From Streptomyces marispadix (lineage in GTDB: Bacteria; Actinomycetota; Actinomycetes; Streptomycetales; Streptomycetaceae): a DNA stretch of 64,000 nucleotides. The notes under the pieces were generated by a model. It saw nothing but the letters and a program-made list of their open reading frames with translations, was not told the origin of the DNA and made no database searches. The translations under genes and the position numbers were made by a program. The DNA is taken from the NCBI RefSeq assembly GCF_022524345.1, contig NZ_JAKWJU010000002.1, forward strand, positions 1,488,001 to 1,552,000, given 5' to 3'. Positions 25,258 through 33,953 of this stretch are shown piece by piece; the first letter of the stretch is position 1; each line of letters starts with the position of its first letter.

Positions 25258-25503
25258 GCGTGCGAGCCGAACTCGGCGTCATGGGCGCCGGCTCCGGGCT
25301 CCAGGGTCGGCGTCGGCGCCGGGTCGTAGGGGCCGTCGGCGTCGGCTTCTAGGGGCCGACGCCGGCCGCTGCCGAACAGCGGGTTGAATCCCGCCGGTTC
25401 GGACGCGCCTGTCCTGGTCGGACCGGGTCGTGTGAATTCGGACCCTGTCGGCCCCGGTCGCGGTTGAGCCGGGCCGGGCCGGGCCGACGGTGTCGAAGCA
25501 CTG

Positions 25504-25585
25504 AGAGCACTGCTCCGGAACTCGTTCCTCAACGGAGGGGCGCCAGAGGGAGATTGGCGTCAGCGGGTGTCCGGAGCAGTGCTCT
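25504..25585. repeat. 16-bp inverted repeat pair, possible terminator of the nuclease gene
   Basis: AGAGCACTGCTCCGGA (25504-25519) and its exact complement TCCGGAGCAGTGCTCT (25570-25585) are 50 bp apart. An inner CGCCA/TGGCG stem lies in the loop, and a TTTT run follows. Each arm itself holds one GAGCnnnGCTC palindrome of the type iterated further right, so this pair marks the left end of the repeat region. Confidence 0.65.
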
Positions 25586-25653
25586 TTTCTGCTCTCGGAG
25601 GTAGTGCCTCTCAGGGCTGCGAGGCGGGACGGGGGCGGGGGGAGGGGCGGGGA

Positions 25654-26220
25654 GAGCGCTGCTCTCGCGATGAAGCGCTGCTCCGGGAGCTGTCGTGAGC
25701 ACCGCTCCCCCTTCAGAGCACCGCATTCGGCCCTCCGCCCCGGGACCCCTGCGGAGCGCTGCTCTCATGACGAAGCACTGCTCTGCCACGCGATAGGCGC
25801 ACTCGACGCGAAGCACCGCCCCGTCGACGCGAAGCACCGCCCCGCGCCCGGTGGTTGTGAGCACTGCTCCTCAACGGAAGCGGCGCACGCACCGGGAAGG
25901 GCTGCTCTCCAGGCGGAGCACCGCTCCTCAACGGAAGCAGCGCACGCACACCGGCAACGAATGCTCTCCAGGTGGAGCACTGCTCTCCCCATAGAGCGCC
26001 GCTCTCGCCTCTCGCCTCTCGCTCTCGCCTCTGCCTCTGAGAACCTCCCCATCAGCGGCTGCTCTCGGGATGGAGCACCGCTCACCAGCAAGAGCGCCAC
26101 TCACCCAGCGAAGCCCTGATCTCCCGATAGAGCACTGCTCTCGCCCCGTAACACCTCTCCGTCGACGGCTGCTCTCGGAGTGGAGCACCGCTCACCCCGC
26201 GAAACACCGCTCTCCCGAGA
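25654..26220. repeat. Array of about 19-bp units carrying GAGCnnnGCTC palindromes
   Basis: Ten exact copies of GAGC(A/G)C(T/C)GCTC start at 25654, 25697, 25754, 25859, 25916, 25975, 25994, 26073, 26130 and 26183. Decayed copies stand exactly 19 bp after many of them (25673, 25716, 25773, 25878, 25935, 26092, 26149, 26202) and at 25792, 25811, 25897, 26054, 26111 and 26164. Two 21-bp units (25811 and 25935) break phase. Unit 25754-25772 is GAGCGCTGCTCTCATGACG. A near-identical 31-bp segment recurs at 26056 and 26166. Because 19 is not a multiple of three, the repeat is conserved as DNA and not as peptide. Iterons, stacked operators or a structured RNA are possible; its function is unknown. Confidence 0.75.
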
Positions 26221-26260
26221 GACCGCCGCCCGCCCCACCCACTCACGCCCGCCCCAGCCC

Positions 26261-26308
26261 ACGCACGCTCGCACCCACGCACCCACGCACGCACGCACGC
26301 ACGCACAC
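26261..26308. repeat. ACGC/CACGC microsatellite
   Basis: A simple run of ACGC with interspersed ACCC units, ending in CACACAAC, lies about 80 bp upstream of the phoD start. It is likely to vary in length between strains and could affect the spacing of the phoD promoter. Confidence 0.7.
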
Positions 26309-26389
26309 AACAGCACCACTTTCCCCATCGGAAACTCGCCCATTGCCCTGGTCGTTCCGTAGCGTGCACGGCGACGGAGGGAGAACTCC

Positions 26390-28297
26390 ATGGGCAGGCT
26401 GCGCCTTGGACCGCTGCTGCGTTACGTCGACGAGGACACGGCGACGATCTGGATCGAGACCGACGGGCCCTGCGAGGCCGAGGTCCGCTGTGCCCCCGGA
26501 AGCGCCGGCGGCAGCGCCCGCACATGGCAGATCGCGGGGCATCACTACGCCCTGATCACCGTCGTCGGTCTCGAACCCGGTACCGAGACCGCATACCGCA
26601 TCGCTCTCGACGGCACCGAAGTGTGGCCTCTTCCCGGCTCGGCGCTGCCGCCGAGCACGATCCATACTCCCGCTCCCGGCACGGGCTCGGTCGACGTTGC
26701 CTTCGGGTCGTGCCGCTGGGCCGCACGCCCGTCGGCCAGCTCCCACGACCCCGTCGGCCCCGACGCGCTCGACGCCCTCGCCCAGCGCGCCATCGCGGGC
26801 GGCGAACGCCCCGACGTCCTGCTGCTCCTCGGCGACCAGGTCTACGCGGACGAGACCTCCGAGGCCGTGAGGGAGAAGCTCGCCGCGAGACGCGACCTGT
26901 CGCAGCCGCCGTGGAACCAGGTCGCGGACTTCGACGAGTACACGCTCCTCTACGACGAGTCCTGGACGGACCCGGAGGTACGCTGGCTGCTGTCGACCGT
27001 TCCGAGCCTGATGATCTTCGACGATCACGACGTGATAGACGACTGGAACACCAGCGAGTCCTGGCGCAGCGAGATGCGTGCGACGAGTTGGTGGCGCGAG
27101 AGGATTCTGGGCGGGCTCGCGTCGTACTGGGTATACCAGCACCTCGGCAATCTCTCTCCGGGCGAGCTGGCGGAGGACTCGGTGTTCGCAGCCGTACGGG
27201 AGACCGACGACGGCACGGCCGCGCTGCGCGAGTTCGTGGAACGCGCGGACGCGAACCCCGATGTGGCGCGCTGGAGTTACCGCCGCGACCTGGGCAGGGT
27301 GCGCATGCTGATCGTCGACACCCGCGCGGCGCGCGTTCTGGACGAGCAGCAGCGGGCGATGCTCGGCAAGCAGGAGATGGCGTGGCTGCGTGAACAGATG
27401 CTCACCGGTACGGGCCCGGAGGCGCCCGCTCCCCCGCACCGCCCGCCGCAGCCGCACCACCCGGACGACGAGCACGGACCCGGCGGCGGCGCAGCCTCGA
27501 CTCCCGGCACGGGCGCCGACACCGGCGCCGACACCGGCACCCCCGGCTTCGACCATCTACTCCTCGGCACATCCCTGCCATGGCTGCTGCCGCCCGCGAT
27601 CCATGACGCCGAGATGTGGAACGCCGCCCTGTGCCGTGGCGTACGCGGCGAACGCTGGGCCCGCGTCGGCGAACGGATGCGCCGTGCCGCGGACTTGGAG
27701 CACTGGGCGGCGTATCCGCAGTCGTTCGAGGCGCTGAGCGAACTCGTCGAGGAGGTGGCGGGCGCACACGGGGCGCCCTCGACGGTGTGCGTGCTGTCCG
27801 GGGACGTGCATCACGCGTACATCAGCGAGCCCCGCTTCCCGCGCCCCGTGAACTCCCGTGTCGTACAGCTCACTTGCTCGCCCATGCACAACAGCATCCC
27901 CGCCGTCATGCGCGCGGGGTTCCGCTTCGGCTGGAGCCGTGCCGGGCGGGCGCTCGGCCGTGCGCTGGCACGGCACGGCCGTACGGGGCGTCCAGCGGTC
28001 AAGTGGAAGCGCTCCGGTGGCCCTTGGTTCGGCAACCAGCTCATGACGCTGCGGCTGCGCGGCCGTTCGGCGGAGCTGCTGCTGGAACAGGCGCGGCCGG
28101 TCCCCGAAGGCACGGAAGGCCCGGGAGGCGTCCGCGACTCGGGCCCCGCTCCCCTGCCGGGTGTCGAGCCCGGCCTGACGCCCCGCCCCGAGCCCGGCAG
28201 CCGTTCGCGTCTGGAACGAGTGCTACGGCGAACGCTCGTCGGCACACAGTCCGCGTCGGCACCCGCCCCCGAAGGGCCGCCGCACAGCGGAAGTTGA
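26390..28297 (+). CDS. phoD: PhoD-like alkaline phosphatase/metallophosphatase
   Basis: 635-residue member of the PhoD family of Ca2+/Fe-dependent phosphodiesterase-phosphatases. An N-terminal Ig-like domain (about 1-95) precedes the metallophosphatase core with LLLLGDQVYADE (metal Asp at 149), FDDHDVIDDWN (211-220) and VLSGDVHHAYISE (about 468-480). Two features are unusual: there is no twin-arginine or Sec signal, so it is apparently cytoplasmic, and a disordered Pro/His/Gly-rich insert lies near 345-385 (PPHRPPQPHHPDDEHGPGGG). The C-terminal 50 residues are low complexity. The ATG follows GGAGGGAG by about 8 bases. The symbol is given by family; the substrate may differ from classical secreted PhoD. 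Confidence 0.88.
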   Translation: MGRLRLGPLLRYVDEDTATIWIETDGPCEAEVRCAPGSAGGSARTWQIAGHHYALITVVGLEPGTETAYRIALDGTEVWPLPGSALPPSTIHTPAPGTGSVDVAFGSCRWAARPSASSHDPVGPDALDALAQRAIAGGERPDVLLLLGDQVYADETSEAVREKLAARRDLSQPPWNQVADFDEYTLLYDESWTDPEVRWLLSTVPSLMIFDDHDVIDDWNTSESWRSEMRATSWWRERILGGLASYWVYQHLGNLSPGELAEDSVFAAVRETDDGTAALREFVERADANPDVARWSYRRDLGRVRMLIVDTRAARVLDEQQRAMLGKQEMAWLREQMLTGTGPEAPAPPHRPPQPHHPDDEHGPGGGAASTPGTGADTGADTGTPGFDHLLLGTSLPWLLPPAIHDAEMWNAALCRGVRGERWARVGERMRRAADLEHWAAYPQSFEALSELVEEVAGAHGAPSTVCVLSGDVHHAYISEPRFPRPVNSRVVQLTCSPMHNSIPAVMRAGFRFGWSRAGRALGRALARHGRTGRPAVKWKRSGGPWFGNQLMTLRLRGRSAELLLEQARPVPEGTEGPGGVRDSGPAPLPGVEPGLTPRPEPGSRSRLERVLRRTLVGTQSASAPAPEGPPHSGS

Positions 28298-28580
28298 TCA
28301 CCCGTGAGGCTCCGCGCCGCGGGCCCGTCAGGGGGGCAGTGACGCGCCTGGTGCCGCGGGTGACGCGGCGTCGGTTCCGCTTCCGTGACCCTGGCCGATC
28401 TCCCCCAAGATCCGTTATCGCCCCGAGACAGGACCGAGATCGATCCCGCACGTCTCAGCAGCCTCCTCCGTCACATGCGGGCGTACGCTGTAGCGAATCT
28501 TCACTCGATCCCTGACTTGAGACGGACGGGCTCGATACGTACGGAGCAGCGCAGCGACCGGGAGAGAAACGGGGACGACG

Positions 28581-29258
28581 GTGCTGGAGATCCTGGGGTC
28601 TGTGACCGGATCCCCGTGGCTTTACGGGGTGATCGCGACCTCCGTACTGCTGGATGTGTTCGTTCCGGTACTGCCGAGCGGGGTGCTCGTCGTCGCGGCG
28701 GCCACCGCCTTCGCCGGCACCACCGCTGCCGACGCCGCCGATCTGCCCAGCCACGCCCGCCACGCCGCCGAGTCCGCGCCGCTCCCGGAGATCGTCGCCC
28801 TCGTGTTGTGCGCGGCCACCGCCTCGGTGGCCGGCGACCTCGTCGCGTACCGCATGGCGCGGCGCGGCGGCCCCCGCTTCGACCGTGCACTGTCCCGTTC
28901 GCGCCGTCTGAAGCTGGCTCAGGAGAAGCTCGGCCAGGCGCTCGCGGGCGGCGGGGGCGCACTGGTGGTGCTGGCCCGGTTCGCGCCCGCGGGACGCTCG
29001 GTGGTCAGCCTCACGGCGGGTGCGGCACACCGCCGCGCCAAGGAGTTCCTGCCGTGGTCGGCGCTGGCGGGAGTCATGTGGGCCGCGTACAGCGTGAGCC
29101 TCGGCTACTTCGGGGGCCGCTGGCTGGGCGCGACATGGCTCGGTACGGCGGTCTCCGTGCTGGCGCTGTTCACCTTCGGCACGCTGGCCGCGTACGCCCT
29201 GCGGCGCAAGGCCGACGACCCCGCCCGCCGGCGCCGCACCGCGCGCTCCGCCACGTAG
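28581..29258 (+). CDS. DedA/VTT-domain membrane protein
   Basis: 225-residue DedA-family (SNARE-associated/VTT) membrane protein, a group linked to flipping of lipid carriers such as undecaprenyl phosphate and to envelope homeostasis. The VTT core is seen as LVAYRMARRGGPRFDRAL...GGALVVLARFAPAGRSVVSLTAGAAHRRAKEFLPWSALAGVMWAAYSVSLGYFGG, with the conserved Arg in ARFAPAGRS and the re-entrant Gly/Pro regions. An Ala/Ser/His-rich loop (about 45-70) lies after the first helix. The GTG start at 28581 follows a GGGGAC element. It converges with the GH18 gene; three tandem GGGCGCGTA-type units lie in the 90-bp gap (29298-29328). Confidence 0.88.
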   Translation: MLEILGSVTGSPWLYGVIATSVLLDVFVPVLPSGVLVVAAATAFAGTTAADAADLPSHARHAAESAPLPEIVALVLCAATASVAGDLVAYRMARRGGPRFDRALSRSRRLKLAQEKLGQALAGGGGALVVLARFAPAGRSVVSLTAGAAHRRAKEFLPWSALAGVMWAAYSVSLGYFGGRWLGATWLGTAVSVLALFTFGTLAAYALRRKADDPARRRRTARSAT

Positions 29259-29350
29259 GGCTGGCACGTAGGGCTCGAAGGTTCGTTGGACGCGTTGGGC
29301 GCGTAGGGCGCGTAGGGCGCGTAGGGCTCGAAAGGGGCGGAGACCCGGCC

Positions 29351-30430
29351 TCAACGTCCGTACCGCGCCAGCGATTTCGTGTACTGCCAAGGCCTCTGCC
29401 GCACCCCCGAGCAGGAGTCCTCCGCCGGGTAGGGCCGGTCCCCGCAGGGCCGGTCGCGGTTGACGGACCAGAAGGCGAGCCTGCCGAGCCGGTGCTTGCG
29501 TGCGTGGGCCGCGATGGCACGGAAGTCCTCCACGGTGATCGTCTCGCCCTCCCCGGTGATCCCGTTCATCGAGGAGACGCCGCTGCGCGCATACGCCTCG
29601 CGTTCCGTATAGCCGTAGGCGTCCTTCAGCCGGTCCTTGAGCCCGTCCACCGCGCGGTTGCTGATGCGGCCCATGTCCTCGCCCTTCGCCGACGGTACGA
29701 ACGAGAACGGCATGACGCTCCACGCGTCCGGCTCCACCCCCGCCCGCGCCGCCCTGCGGATGAGCGAACTGCCGGGCCCCGAGCGGTCGCTGGGCAGCGT
29801 GACGTAGACGGCCACACCGGGATGCGACTTCTTGACGCGGCGTAGAGCGCCGAGGGTCTTCCGCTGCACCTTCGCGCTGTCGTACGCGCTCATCTCGATG
29901 TCGACGTCGATCGCCTTCAGCCGGTACGCGTCGATCACCTTCCGGTAGGCGGCCGCCAGCTCCCCCGCGCCGGGGCAGCTCTGCTCCAGCTTGTGCCCCG
30001 CCCCGCCGCCGAGAGACGCCACGACGTCGCCGCCCGCCCTGCGCACCGCCCGTACGGTACGGGCGTCGGCCCCGCCCAGCAGCGGCCGTCGGCCGTCCCA
30101 GCGCGGCTCGCACTCGCCGCCGCTGAGTACGAAGGCGAGCGAGAACCGCCGTACGCCCGTCGCCGCCATCACCTTCGCCGGGTCGGGCGGGTCGCCCCAG
30201 CCGAGCGAGAGGTACGGGGCGACGGAGACCGGCGCGGGCCGCGGCACGTCACGAGAGCGCGAGCGGGCGTCGGCGGGCGCGGTGTGCGCCGCGTGCGCGG
30301 ACGTGCCGGGCGCCGCCGGAACCGCCGTGCCGAGCGTGGCCGAGGCCAGCGCCAGGACGGCGAGCGTGCGGCCGCCGACGACGAACCGCCGGGTGCCGCC
30401 GGGTGTCCGGAGCCTGGAAGGTGTTCTCAT
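29351..30430 (-). CDS. Secreted GH18-type glycosyl hydrolase (chitinase-like)
   Basis: 359-residue exported protein of the GH18 fold. A long basic signal peptide (MRTPSRLRTPGGTRRF..., Ala-rich core to about 45) is followed by a TIM barrel. It carries the substrate-strand motif VVASLGGGAGH (SxGG) and the catalytic strand AIDVDIE (DxDxE: the Glu is the acid and the preceding Asp positions the N-acetyl group). Later strands read VAVYVTLPSD and WSVMPFSFV, and the C-terminal FWSVNRDRPCG supplies the conserved Trp. Both catalytic acids are intact, so activity on chitin or a related N-acetylglucosamine polymer is expected. No separate chitin-binding domain is visible. Confidence 0.87.
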   Translation of the reverse strand: MRTPSRLRTPGGTRRFVVGGRTLAVLALASATLGTAVPAAPGTSAHAAHTAPADARSRSRDVPRPAPVSVAPYLSLGWGDPPDPAKVMAATGVRRFSLAFVLSGGECEPRWDGRRPLLGGADARTVRAVRRAGGDVVASLGGGAGHKLEQSCPGAGELAAAYRKVIDAYRLKAIDVDIEMSAYDSAKVQRKTLGALRRVKKSHPGVAVYVTLPSDRSGPGSSLIRRAARAGVEPDAWSVMPFSFVPSAKGEDMGRISNRAVDGLKDRLKDAYGYTEREAYARSGVSSMNGITGEGETITVEDFRAIAAHARKHRLGRLAFWSVNRDRPCGDRPYPAEDSCSGVRQRPWQYTKSLARYGR

Positions 30431-30583
30431 TCGGCTGATCCCGCTCCCTCATCCCGGCCGACGGCGCCGGACCGGCGCCACTGTCATGCCGAGATGGTGG
30501 CCACACCGGACCGCAGGTCCCACGATCCGTGCTCCGGCGTGTCCCGCCCCCCCTGCCCGGCCAGCCGGGACGGGGGGCCACGA

Positions 30584-30606
30584 ACTCCCCTGATCCGACG
30601 GGGAGT
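30584..30606. terminator. Small hairpin after the 30653 gene
   Basis: ACTCCCC (30584-30590) and GGGGAGT (30600-30606) form a 7-bp stem with a 9-base loop just beyond the end of the minus-strand gene that ends at 30653. Weak but well placed. Confidence 0.4.
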
Positions 30607-30652
30607 CGGGGCCCGCCCCGGTCCCGCCCGCTCCCGGTCGGTGAATCGAGCG

Positions 30653-31252
30653 TCAGTCCCCGGGGCGGTCGATCTCCCCGAAGCCCTCGCTCCGCTCCCA
30701 GCGCAGCGTGTAGAGCCCGGCGTCGCTGTCGTAGAGGAAGACGACCCTGCTGCCGTCGTCGTTGATGGACGTGTCCTGCCAGCCGTCGAAGTCCTCGGTG
30801 ACGTCGACGTCCCAGTCGGTCAGATCGCCCGTGCCGACCCCGGCGACGGACTCGGTCGGTGGCTCACCGTCCGAGCAGTAGAGGCCGAAGTCGGCGATGA
30901 GGGTGACCGTGCCCTCGCGTTCGGCGAGATCGACGCCCTGGCACAGGTCGGTCTTCGTCTTGTAGAGCGTCTTCCACTTGCTCCACTCACCGCCGCCCGC
31001 GGCCTGATGGCGCTCCTGCACTCCGGTGCCCTTCACCAGGCGTGCGTGTACCTTGCGGCCGTCGCCGAGTTCGAGCACCGACTCGTAGTCGCCCGCCGCC
31101 GCCTCGGCTGCCGGTTCATGCCGTACGCCGGCCCCCTGCCGTTCCGCCTTTCCGCCGTCCTCGGCGGCGACGCCCTGCGCCGAGCCGTACCCCGTCGCCA
31201 GCAGCCCGGCCACCGCCAGCCCCGCCAGGCCAGCCCTGTGCGCCTTACGCAT
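30653..31252 (-). CDS. Secreted protein of unknown function
   Basis: 199-residue exported protein with signal peptide MRKAHRAGLAGLAVAGLLATGYGSAQG. The mature part is Asp/Glu/Thr/Trp-rich, with a beta-like pattern (VLELGDGRKVHARLVKGTG, WSKWKTLYKTKTDLCQG, TVTLIADFGLYCSDGEP, RVVFLYDSDAGLYTLRWE) and two cysteines that could pair. It shows no catalytic motif and no membrane anchor. The ATG at 31252 was chosen over upstream starts because it begins the signal peptide. It sits between the GH18 hydrolase and esterase genes, all on the minus strand and well spaced, so an operon is not implied. Confidence 0.8.
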   Translation of the reverse strand: MRKAHRAGLAGLAVAGLLATGYGSAQGVAAEDGGKAERQGAGVRHEPAAEAAAGDYESVLELGDGRKVHARLVKGTGVQERHQAAGGGEWSKWKTLYKTKTDLCQGVDLAEREGTVTLIADFGLYCSDGEPPTESVAGVGTGDLTDWDVDVTEDFDGWQDTSINDDGSRVVFLYDSDAGLYTLRWERSEGFGEIDRPGD

Positions 31253-31609
31253 CCCCACGTCACGTTCCCCTCTGAGCGGTCGTCCCCCGTCGGTCGTCGG
31301 CCTCCGCACGCGGCGGAGACCTTCCGAAGACGCCGACGGCGGGACCGCCGGTTCCCGCACGGATAAGGGCGGCGACGGCTCCGTCAGGCGTCGTTGCCGC
31401 GCCCTCGTGCTGCCGGTACGGCGCTCACTCGCCCGGGGCCTGGCCGGATTCGCAGACATGGACCCCGCCGCGGATGCGTCCGCGGAGGTCCGAGGAGGGG
31501 AGCCGGGAGCCGCCCGCCGCGTCGGCACGGCTGCTGTCCACGGTGCGGCACGGCTGCGGCCCACCGCGCGGACCGGCTCCCCTCACACGGCGCCCGGCCG
31601 ACCGGCCCC
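31253..31609. other. 357-bp intergenic region, nothing firm
   Basis: Lies upstream of the secreted-protein gene and downstream of the esterase gene. It is uniformly GC-rich, without a hairpin of more than 8 bp that can be recognised by eye and without a plausible gene on either strand. Confidence 0.3.
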
Positions 31610-32593
31610 CTATGCCTTGCGGAGCCGCTCGATCATGCCGTCGAGGTCGCGGCTGAACATGTCCCCACGGAAGATGTGGCCGCCGGGCTCCTCGTGCCAC
31701 TCGTGCTGGATGCCCGCCTTGCCGAGGAGATCGCGGAACTCCCGCTGCCCGGCGAGGACTTCCGTCTCGTTGACCGTGTCGAACCAGTTGACGGGGTCGG
31801 GGCTGGTGCCCGCGACCATGAAGATCCGCTTGTCCCGGTACTTCTCCACGTTCTCGCACGGGTTGTCGGCGGTGACCTTCGCCTCGTCCCACTTCGGCGC
31901 CCCGTACATCGTGCCGCCGGCCAACTCCACCGCCGCGGAACTCACGTTGGCCCAGTGCACGACGAGCCCCGCGTCACGGCGAAGGCTCGGCGGACCGGAG
32001 TGGGCGCTCACGGACGCGAACCGGTCCCCGTGCTTGAGCGCGTACTTCAGCGCGCCGAAGCCGCCCATGGAGAACCCGGCGACAGCGCGGCCGTTCTGCT
32101 CCGCGTGCGTACGGAAGTTGGCGTCGATCCACGGGAGTAGCTGCTCGATGTGGAAGGTCTCCCACTTCCTGGGGCCAGTGTTGGAGTGGGCCGGGTTCGT
32201 GTACCAGCCCGCGCCGCCTCCGTCCGGCATCACGACGATGACGGGCTTGCCCGCGGTCAGTTCGCGGATCTTCAGCCCGTCGAACGAACGGAAGTCGCCC
32301 ATGCCGCCGTGCAGCAGGTAGAGGACGGGATACCTGCGTCCGCCGGACCCGTAGTCGTCGGGGAGCAGCACGTTCACGGCGGGGTTCCAGCCGATCGCGT
32401 CCGTAGCGAAGCGGTAGTACCACATACGGGGATCGCTCTCGTTGCGTTCCACGATCCTCAGGCCGAAGCCGTCCTCGGCCGCCTGGGCCGTCGACGCCGT
32501 CGCGAGGACGCCTGCTCCGCCGAGAGCCAGCGCGGCGGAGAGACCTCCGCCGGCCAGCAGAAGGCGTCTGCGGGTGAGTTTCTGCTCGGTCAT
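31610..32593 (-). CDS. Twin-arginine-exported esterase (esterase D/antigen 85-like alpha/beta hydrolase)
   Basis: 327-residue secreted esterase. The N terminus MTEQKLTRRRLLLAGGGL is a Tat signal ending near AQA-A (about 40). The alpha/beta-hydrolase core shows the oxyanion strand YPVLYLLHGGMGDF, the nucleophile elbow AGFSMGGFGAL (GxSxG) and a C-terminal His in HEEPGGHIF, the arrangement of putative esterase/antigen-85-type acyl hydrolases. Likely substrates are acyl or feruloyl esters outside the cell. The ATG at 32593 has AGGAGG 5 bases upstream and was preferred to the GTG immediately before it. Monocistronic. Confidence 0.9.
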   Translation of the reverse strand: MTEQKLTRRRLLLAGGGLSAALALGGAGVLATASTAQAAEDGFGLRIVERNESDPRMWYYRFATDAIGWNPAVNVLLPDDYGSGGRRYPVLYLLHGGMGDFRSFDGLKIRELTAGKPVIVVMPDGGGAGWYTNPAHSNTGPRKWETFHIEQLLPWIDANFRTHAEQNGRAVAGFSMGGFGALKYALKHGDRFASVSAHSGPPSLRRDAGLVVHWANVSSAAVELAGGTMYGAPKWDEAKVTADNPCENVEKYRDKRIFMVAGTSPDPVNWFDTVNETEVLAGQREFRDLLGKAGIQHEWHEEPGGHIFRGDMFSRDLDGMIERLRKA

Positions 32594-32957
32594 CACGACC
32601 TCCTGGGGAAGTTGCTCGCTGGTGGGTGTCCTTGGACCCGGGGCCGTGAGAACTGGCCGCCCTCGGCGTCCCGGAGACGACTCGGCTCCTCACCTCGCCC
32701 TTGTGCGCAGCCCACCTGGAGCGGGGCAGGCCGGGGGCGGCAGCGAGGGCGGGCGGGAGCTACGCCGGTCGCGGCCGGGCACGGCCGGGCACGACTGAAA
32801 CGCCGCCCGCCGGGACCCCACACGACGCACCCCGTGCCCCCGTCGGAGGGCCTCGTCGTCATGGAGGCTCAGCGTAGGAACGCGTCCCGGCGGCGACCGC
32901 GACCGATTCCGGCTGACCCGAAATCCCCAGGCTGGTACGGGGGTTAATCTCGCTGCC
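32594..32957. other. 364-bp divergent intergenic region, nothing firm
   Basis: Separates the esterase (-) and ArsR-like regulator (+) genes, so the regulator could control the esterase from here. No clear palindrome or promoter pair is seen by eye. Confidence 0.3.
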
Positions 32958-33953
32958 ATGGCCGGAGCCCTGCGCATCCACTTCACCGACCGGGACTTCC
33001 GGCACGTCCAGCTCGCCAGGTCCGCCGACCCGATGTGGGAGGCGATCCTGGGACTGCACGTGCTCACCACGTCCCCTGCCGGTCTCCCCGCGCGGCTGCG
33101 GCCATGGCGGCGGCGCGCACGAGAGCGGCTGCGCGGCGGGTCCGGCAGCGAACTGCGTTCGGCCTGCCGCCTGTTGAGCGACCTGGCACCGGCGGACGCC
33201 GCGTACTTCCCGGACTTCCTGACCCCCACGGAATCGGAGGAGGGGCTGGCGGCGGCACTGTCCACGCTGCGTGCCACGCCCGGAGCCCGCCTCGCCCGCG
33301 AACTTCGCGAAGCCGCCCGCTACCGTCCGCTGCCTTCGTGGACCCGGCGGCTCGCGGCCGGCGACCGTACGCTGCTCGGCAGCGTCGCCGACGCCGTGCA
33401 CGAGTTCCACACCCGGCTGATCGTGCCGGACTGGAGCGAGGTCGAGGCGACCATAGCCGCGGACCGGGCCTGGCGGCTGGAGGCGCTGGAGGCGGGTATA
33501 GAAGGGGTGCTCACCAGGCTGACGCCCTTCGTGTGGCGCGAGCCCGTGCTCACCGCGCCCTACCCGGTGGATCAGGACCTGCATCTCAAGGGCCGCGGCC
33601 TGAGGCTGGTCCTGTCCTTCTTCTGCCACACCAGGCCGATCGCGATCGCCGATCCCAACCTGCCGCCGGTGGTGGTCTGTCCCGTCCGCCGCCAGCCCGA
33701 GGAGCCCGGCATCGCCGCCCGTCCCTCGGCCGCGCTCGCCGCCCTGCTCGGCACCGGCCGAGCCCGTGTGCTCGCCGCCCTGACCGCCACCTTCACCACA
33801 GGCTCGGTCGCCGCCCGTCTGAACATGCCGGCCTCCACCGTCAGCGGCCATCTGAAGGTGCTGCGCGACGCAGGTCTCGTACGCAGCGAGCGCGCGGGTA
33901 CGCATGTGGTGCACCGGCTGACCGCGGTGAGCCGGCAGCTACTCGGACGCTGA
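32958..33953 (+). CDS. ArsR-like winged-helix regulator with long N-terminal domain
   Basis: 331-residue regulator. The DNA-binding part is at the C terminus (about 250-325): RARVLAALTATFTTGSVAARLNMPASTVSGHLKVLRDAGLVRSERAGTHVVHRLT, a standard ArsR/HTH_20 winged helix. The first 240 residues are a mostly helical domain starting LRIHFTDRDFRHVQLARSADPMWEAILGLHVL. This layout is common in streptomycete ArsR-family proteins of unknown ligand. No metal-binding Cys motif is present in the winged helix. The gene is divergent from the Tat-exported esterase, 364 bp away. The ATG at 32958 starts MAGALRIHF. Confidence 0.86.
   Translation: MAGALRIHFTDRDFRHVQLARSADPMWEAILGLHVLTTSPAGLPARLRPWRRRARERLRGGSGSELRSACRLLSDLAPADAAYFPDFLTPTESEEGLAAALSTLRATPGARLARELREAARYRPLPSWTRRLAAGDRTLLGSVADAVHEFHTRLIVPDWSEVEATIAADRAWRLEALEAGIEGVLTRLTPFVWREPVLTAPYPVDQDLHLKGRGLRLVLSFFCHTRPIAIADPNLPPVVVCPVRRQPEEPGIAARPSAALAALLGTGRARVLAALTATFTTGSVAARLNMPASTVSGHLKVLRDAGLVRSERAGTHVVHRLTAVSRQLLGR

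Larger units (their letters stand above)
25258..26389. other. 1.13-kb region without a supported gene, carrying a repeat array
   Basis: Between the HNH nuclease and PhoD genes there is no reading frame with a ribosome site, family similarity or steady codon bias; all six frames merely stay open because of high GC. The left 250 bp is plain GC-rich sequence, followed by a 16-bp inverted repeat (25504-25585), a 19-bp-period array (about 25654-26220), an ACGC microsatellite (26261-26308) and the phoD leader. Confidence 0.6.

Noticed and set aside
25604-26119. A repetitive-peptide gene across the 19-bp array (both strands show repeats such as ERCS and EHRS)
   Set aside because: The repeat period is 19 bp, so successive units change reading frame; peptide similarity arises only every 57 bp. 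No start with a ribosome site is seen.
25654-26220. A CRISPR array
   Set aside because: Units are 19 bp with no unique 30-40-bp spacers, the repeats are degenerate, and no cas genes are in the window.
24583-26220. The HNH nuclease plus repeat array as a defence or retron-like system
   Set aside because: The nuclease has a signal peptide and looks exported; there is no reverse transcriptase, immunity gene or effector. The proximity may be chance.
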